Assembly (NCBI GenBank): GCA_030623035.1 | Contig: JAUXFK010000142.1 | Coordinates: 1-7,637, forward strand | Reading direction: 5' to 3' | DNA from: Deltaproteobacteria bacterium | GTDB lineage: Bacteria > Desulfobacterota > UBA8473 | Length of the DNA stretch: 7,637 bases | Shown: in pieces, positions 5,997 through 7,637 of the stretch | Layout of the letters: each line of letters starts with the position of its first letter | Position numbering within the stretch: the first letter of the stretch is position 1 | Translations under genes and position numbers: made by a program | The notes under the pieces: generated by a model | What the model saw: the letters and a program-made list of their open reading frames with translations, nothing else | The model's database searches: none | Told to the model about the DNA's origin: nothing

Positions 5997-6102
5997 ATGA
6001 TAAGAACTTGCTTTTTCAGCAAGAGGAATATACAAGAATTGCCATTGTGTGTCAAGGGAGAAGTGCCCACAACATATGTGGTTCTTGGGTTTGGCTATGG
6101 CG
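5997..6102 (-). repeat. Dispersed promoter-bearing repeat, copy 3 (shorter)
   Basis: It is identical in layout to copies 1 and 2 up to GGCTATGGCG, then diverges, lacking the ~35-bp GC-rich end. Palindrome CCACA-N5-TGTGG at 6067-6081, -35 at 6050-6055, -10 at 6027-6032, inverted repeat CTTGC-N7-GCAAG at 6007-6023. Sequence just past its end (GAGGGATAT) also occurs just past copy 1, which suggests an internal deletion rather than a simple truncation. It ends about 30 bp before the peptidase start. Confidence 0.9.
6027..6055 (-). promoter_or_regulatory. Promoter within repeat copy 3, directly upstream of the peptidase gene
   Basis: Minus strand: perfect TTGACA, 17-bp spacer, TATATT (5 of 6). 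A start at G6020 would be seven bases past the -10 and give a leader of about 53 nt to ATG 5967. This is the best-placed of the three copies and the clearest case for the repeat acting as a promoter. Confidence 0.72.
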
Positions 6103-6185
6103 AGAGGGATATTTTATTTCCTCGTCTTTAATAAAGTTTAGGCATATAATATAGTTTATTATATAAGTTTATGTATAGATTTTCT

Positions 6186-6207
6186 GTAACAGTTTAGCTT
6201 TTTGAAA
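6186..6207. repeat. 22-bp sequence repeated in inverted orientation at 128-149
   Basis: The reverse complement of 128-149 matches these 22 bases exactly. Both copies are intergenic and AT-rich. Similarity stops sharply on both sides. It may be the conserved part of a degraded dispersed element. Confidence 0.7.
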
Positions 6208-6227
6208 AGAGTCGCAAGAAGCGGCAA

Positions 6228-6318
6228 TCAAATTTTAATCCGTGTAAAACTCGCATCTTTCCCCCTGTTCTTTCTTAACGCTCAGTTAGACTCAAATAGT
6301 ACACGCATTAAAATTTGA
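6228..6318. repeat. Long inverted repeat downstream of vapC
   Basis: The arms at 6228-6245 and 6301-6318 (TCAAATTTTAATCCGTGT against the complement of the right arm) match at 17 of 18 positions, separated by 55 bp. There is no coding content. It could be the ends of a tiny non-autonomous element, or a large stem-loop downstream of the vapBC transcript. The loop is too long and the stem too AT-rich for a standard terminator. Confidence 0.6.
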
Positions 6319-6358
6319 CCGTCGTTGAAGCTTGATGATAGCTTTCTATTTCATGGCG

Positions 6359-6757
6359 CTAAAATGATACGATTTTATAAAGCTTCACCCCTGGAATCTG
6401 TTCGAAGTGCTTATCCAGGGTAAAGATCTGGAGGTTATGTTCGATGGCGAGGGCGGCGATGGCAACGTCTGTTAAAGGAAGATTAATGCCTTTTCTCCGC
6501 AAAGACAATGAGAGATTTCCTGCCTCTATCCATACGTCTGTAGTTATTTCGAGCATATTGACCGCTGTAATTAATTCAACAAGATACTTCCCCTCTTTCA
6601 GGTTTTTCAGTCCTTGTAATAGTTCGGCAATGATGATACCTGTAGAAAACACACGATCCCATTCCAAAAGCCTTGTGGTCTCACTGCCATATTCTTCGTT
6701 GCCTTTCAGGAACTCAATGAAAACCGAGGTATCAACGATTACGCCATGTTCTGTCAT
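6359..6757 (-). CDS. vapC: VapC-type PIN-domain toxin (endoribonuclease)
   Basis: A 132-residue PIN-domain protein, the normal size for VapC toxins. The acidic metal-binding residues are all visible: Asp9 in IVDTSVFIEF, Glu45 in IIAELLQG, Asp97 in PLTDVAIAALA and Asp115 in TLDKHF. VapC toxins cleave RNA, often tRNA, when their antitoxin is degraded. The ATG at 6757 lies inside the end of the antitoxin gene (26-nt overlap) behind AAGGAA, so the two are translationally coupled. All catalytic residues are intact, so the toxin is probably active. Confidence 0.9.
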   Translation of the reverse strand: MTEHGVIVDTSVFIEFLKGNEEYGSETTRLLEWDRVFSTGIIIAELLQGLKNLKEGKYLVELITAVNMLEITTDVWIEAGNLSLSLRRKGINLPLTDVAIAALAIEHNLQIFTLDKHFEQIPGVKLYKIVSF

Positions 6758-6968
6758 TTTCCTTCATCTCCTCAATCTCAAGATTTTCGAGTTCTTCAGT
6801 AAGATCTTCGATCTGTATTTTCCCTCTGAGGGCAATAAGTTCCCTAATCTTCCTTTGCCTGACATACTCACTCATGGCAGTGGTAATAGCCTTTGTCTTA
6901 GATTTTTCACCTGTGATTTTTTGCACCTCGGAGAGGAGATCGTCAGGTATGTTTAATGTTGCACGCAT
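6732..6968 (-). CDS. vapB: VapB-type antitoxin, ribbon-helix-helix-like DNA-binding protein
   Basis: A 78-residue protein. The N-terminal RATLNIPDDLL (residues 2-12) forms the strand and first helix typical of ribbon-helix-helix VapB antitoxins, followed by KSKTKAITTAMSEYVRQRK (22-40) as the second helix. The C-terminal half is strongly charged (EDLTEELENLEIEE) and would wrap the toxin. The ATG at 6968 is chosen because AAGGAGGT ends seven bases upstream; a GTG at 6977 in the same frame overlaps that ribosome site. Its gene precedes and overlaps vapC. The pair is likely to repress its own promoter. Confidence 0.88.
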   Translation of the reverse strand: MRATLNIPDDLLSEVQKITGEKSKTKAITTAMSEYVRQRKIRELIALRGKIQIEDLTEELENLEIEEMKENDRTWRNR

Positions 6969-6994
6969 AATATGCACCTCCTTAATATGATTTG

Positions 6995-7023
6995 ATTATA
7001 TGCAGAATATTTTAATTTGTCAA
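6995..7023 (-). promoter_or_regulatory. Consensus sigma70 promoter of vapBC
   Basis: Minus strand: TTGACA (7018-7023), 17-bp spacer, TATAAT (6995-7000). Both hexamers and the spacing are perfect. A 10-bp palindrome TGATTAATCA (7028-7037) lies just upstream of the -35. The leader would be about 20 nt. Such a strong promoter fits a tightly autorepressed toxin-antitoxin operon. Confidence 0.85.
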
Positions 7024-7037
7024 GAGATGATTAATCA

Positions 7038-7243
7038 CAAAAACTATGCCGAACAGTATTGGCTCTGTTCCTCTTTATGGTTCCCTTTTAAAAAATAATT
7101 TGCAACATTGCAAAGATTTTATTATTGTCTTAAAGTAGTTATACTCTTCTTAGATTTTGTCATTTCTTTATATAATTCATATTTTTTTTAAAGAATTAAA
7201 ATATTTTTGAATTCCATTAGTAATTATAATTTTATCCATCCGG
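7038..7243. other. AT-rich spacer
   Basis: About 200 bp with long A/T runs and no open frame or recognisable site. It separates the vapBC promoter from the GC-richer nuclease fragment, and the sharp change in composition near 7240 suggests a junction. Confidence 0.5.
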
Positions 7244-7447
7244 GATAATCGGGTGCATTATGTAGACACAGGAAACCCTGATACAGTGACTGGCCATAAT
7301 TTTTCCCAGGAGTATCTTGACTATGACATCAGCCGTCAGATCGAGCTGGAAAGCTACGGCTACCGTTTTTTGCGCCTGGACAAGTTTAACCTTCGACCCG
7401 AGGAGAAAGGCGAAACAAAGACGGATGTTTTGGATAGATTTCATGGG
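7244..7447 (+). pseudogene. Fragment resembling the C-terminal nuclease-like end of an SF1 helicase / DUF559-type protein
   Basis: The plus-strand frame encodes about 68 residues with DNRVHYVDTGNPDTVTGHNF, then QEYLDYDISRQIELESYGYR and FLRLDKFNLRPEEKGETKTD. From memory this resembles the C-terminal tail of large helicase-nuclease proteins in the DUF559 / restriction-endonuclease-like group. The several-hundred-residue helicase part is missing: a TGA in this frame lies at 7208-7210, and AT-rich DNA precedes the fragment. It has no start codon or ribosome site of its own. The normal stop is also lost, so the frame reads straight into the nucleotidyltransferase gene. The family call is from pattern memory and is less certain than the fact that a protein-like frame is broken here. 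Confidence 0.5.
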
Positions 7448-7474
7448 AGTAAAAGCATGGTGGAGGGTTATCAA

Positions 7475-7637
7475 ATGAATGATTCCTTAGAAAAGGCAAT
7501 AAAAATTATTGTCAAAGTGGCCGAACCTGACAAGATTATCCTCTTTGGGTCACATGCAAGAGGTAATGATAAAACAGGGAGCGATTTTGACCTTCTTGTT
7601 TTGAAAAGAGGTGTAAAAAAACAGCGTTCATTAACTC
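7475..7637 (+). CDS. MNT-type minimal nucleotidyltransferase, partial (runs off the window)
   Basis: The first 54 residues show the nucleotidyltransferase signature: GSHARG (25-30), then SDFDLLV (36-42) with the metal-binding pair Asp37 and Asp39. The ATG at 7475 follows GGAGG by eight bases. Proteins of this small type are commonly the antitoxin half of HEPN-MNT (MntA/HepT-like) pairs, in which the nucleotidyltransferase modifies the HEPN toxin. A HEPN gene would be expected just beyond 7637, but that cannot be seen. The frame is open upstream through the nuclease fragment; I prefer the internal ATG because of its ribosome site. Confidence 0.85.
   Translation, partial: MNDSLEKAIKIIVKVAEPDKIILFGSHARGNDKTGSDFDLLVLKRGVKKQRSLT

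Noticed and set aside
2452..6102. CRISPR array or MITE
   Set aside because: The copies are 1-2.5 kb apart, not regularly spaced, and lack terminal inverted repeats and target duplications that I can see.
6444..6956. 170-residue plus-strand ORF over vapBC
   Set aside because: It is antisense to two clear genes with intact catalytic motifs and shows no family features.
7232..7474. 80-residue minus-strand ORF
   Set aside because: It is antisense to the plus-strand nuclease-like fragment, which has the recognisable protein pattern.

Overview
The window is about 7.6 kb of bacterial DNA of moderate GC content with a low-to-average gene density and several long intergenic stretches. Intergenic palindromes of the ATTCC-N10-GGAAT and ATGCCGG...CCGGCAT type, an adenosylcobalamin-dependent acyl-CoA mutase large subunit and the general gene style suggest an anaerobic deltaproteobacterium (Desulfobacterota or a relative). 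This placement is a weak inference; there is no rRNA or other marker here.

Layout. 1-437: intergenic, with REP-like palindromes. 438-1256 (+): a PgeF/YfiH-type multicopper-oxidase-fold protein. 1237-2064 (-): a Sir2 NAD-dependent deacylase, convergent with pgeF and overlapping its 3' end by 20 nt. 2065-2947: intergenic, with repeat copy 1 and one doubtful small ORF. 2948-4627 (-): large subunit of a B12-dependent acyl-CoA mutase with an unusual active site. 4628-5058: leader and spacer with repeat copy 2. 5059-5967 (-): a membrane-anchored HExxH peptidase-like protein. 5968-6358: repeat copy 3 and other repeats. 6359-6968 (-): a vapBC toxin-antitoxin pair behind a textbook sigma70 promoter. 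7244-7637 (+): a fragment resembling the C-terminal end of a helicase-nuclease protein, running in frame into a minimal nucleotidyltransferase (MNT) gene cut by the window edge.

The most striking feature is a dispersed repeat of about 105-141 bp, present three times (2452-2592, 4876-5014, 5997-6102), always in the same orientation and always upstream of a minus-strand gene (sirtuin, mutase, peptidase). Read on the minus strand, each copy contains a promoter: TTGACA, a 17-bp spacer (18 in copy 2) and TATATT. It is flanked by two conserved inverted repeats, CCACA-N5-TGTGG upstream of the -35 and CTTGC-N7-GCAAG around the expected transcription start. The few differences between copies leave both hexamers and all four palindrome arms untouched. 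I interpret this as a mobile or duplicated promoter-operator cassette that could place unrelated genes under shared control.

The right end (vapBC, nuclease fragment, MNT gene) looks like an accessory or defence-type region with gene decay. The left and centre carry housekeeping and metabolic genes.
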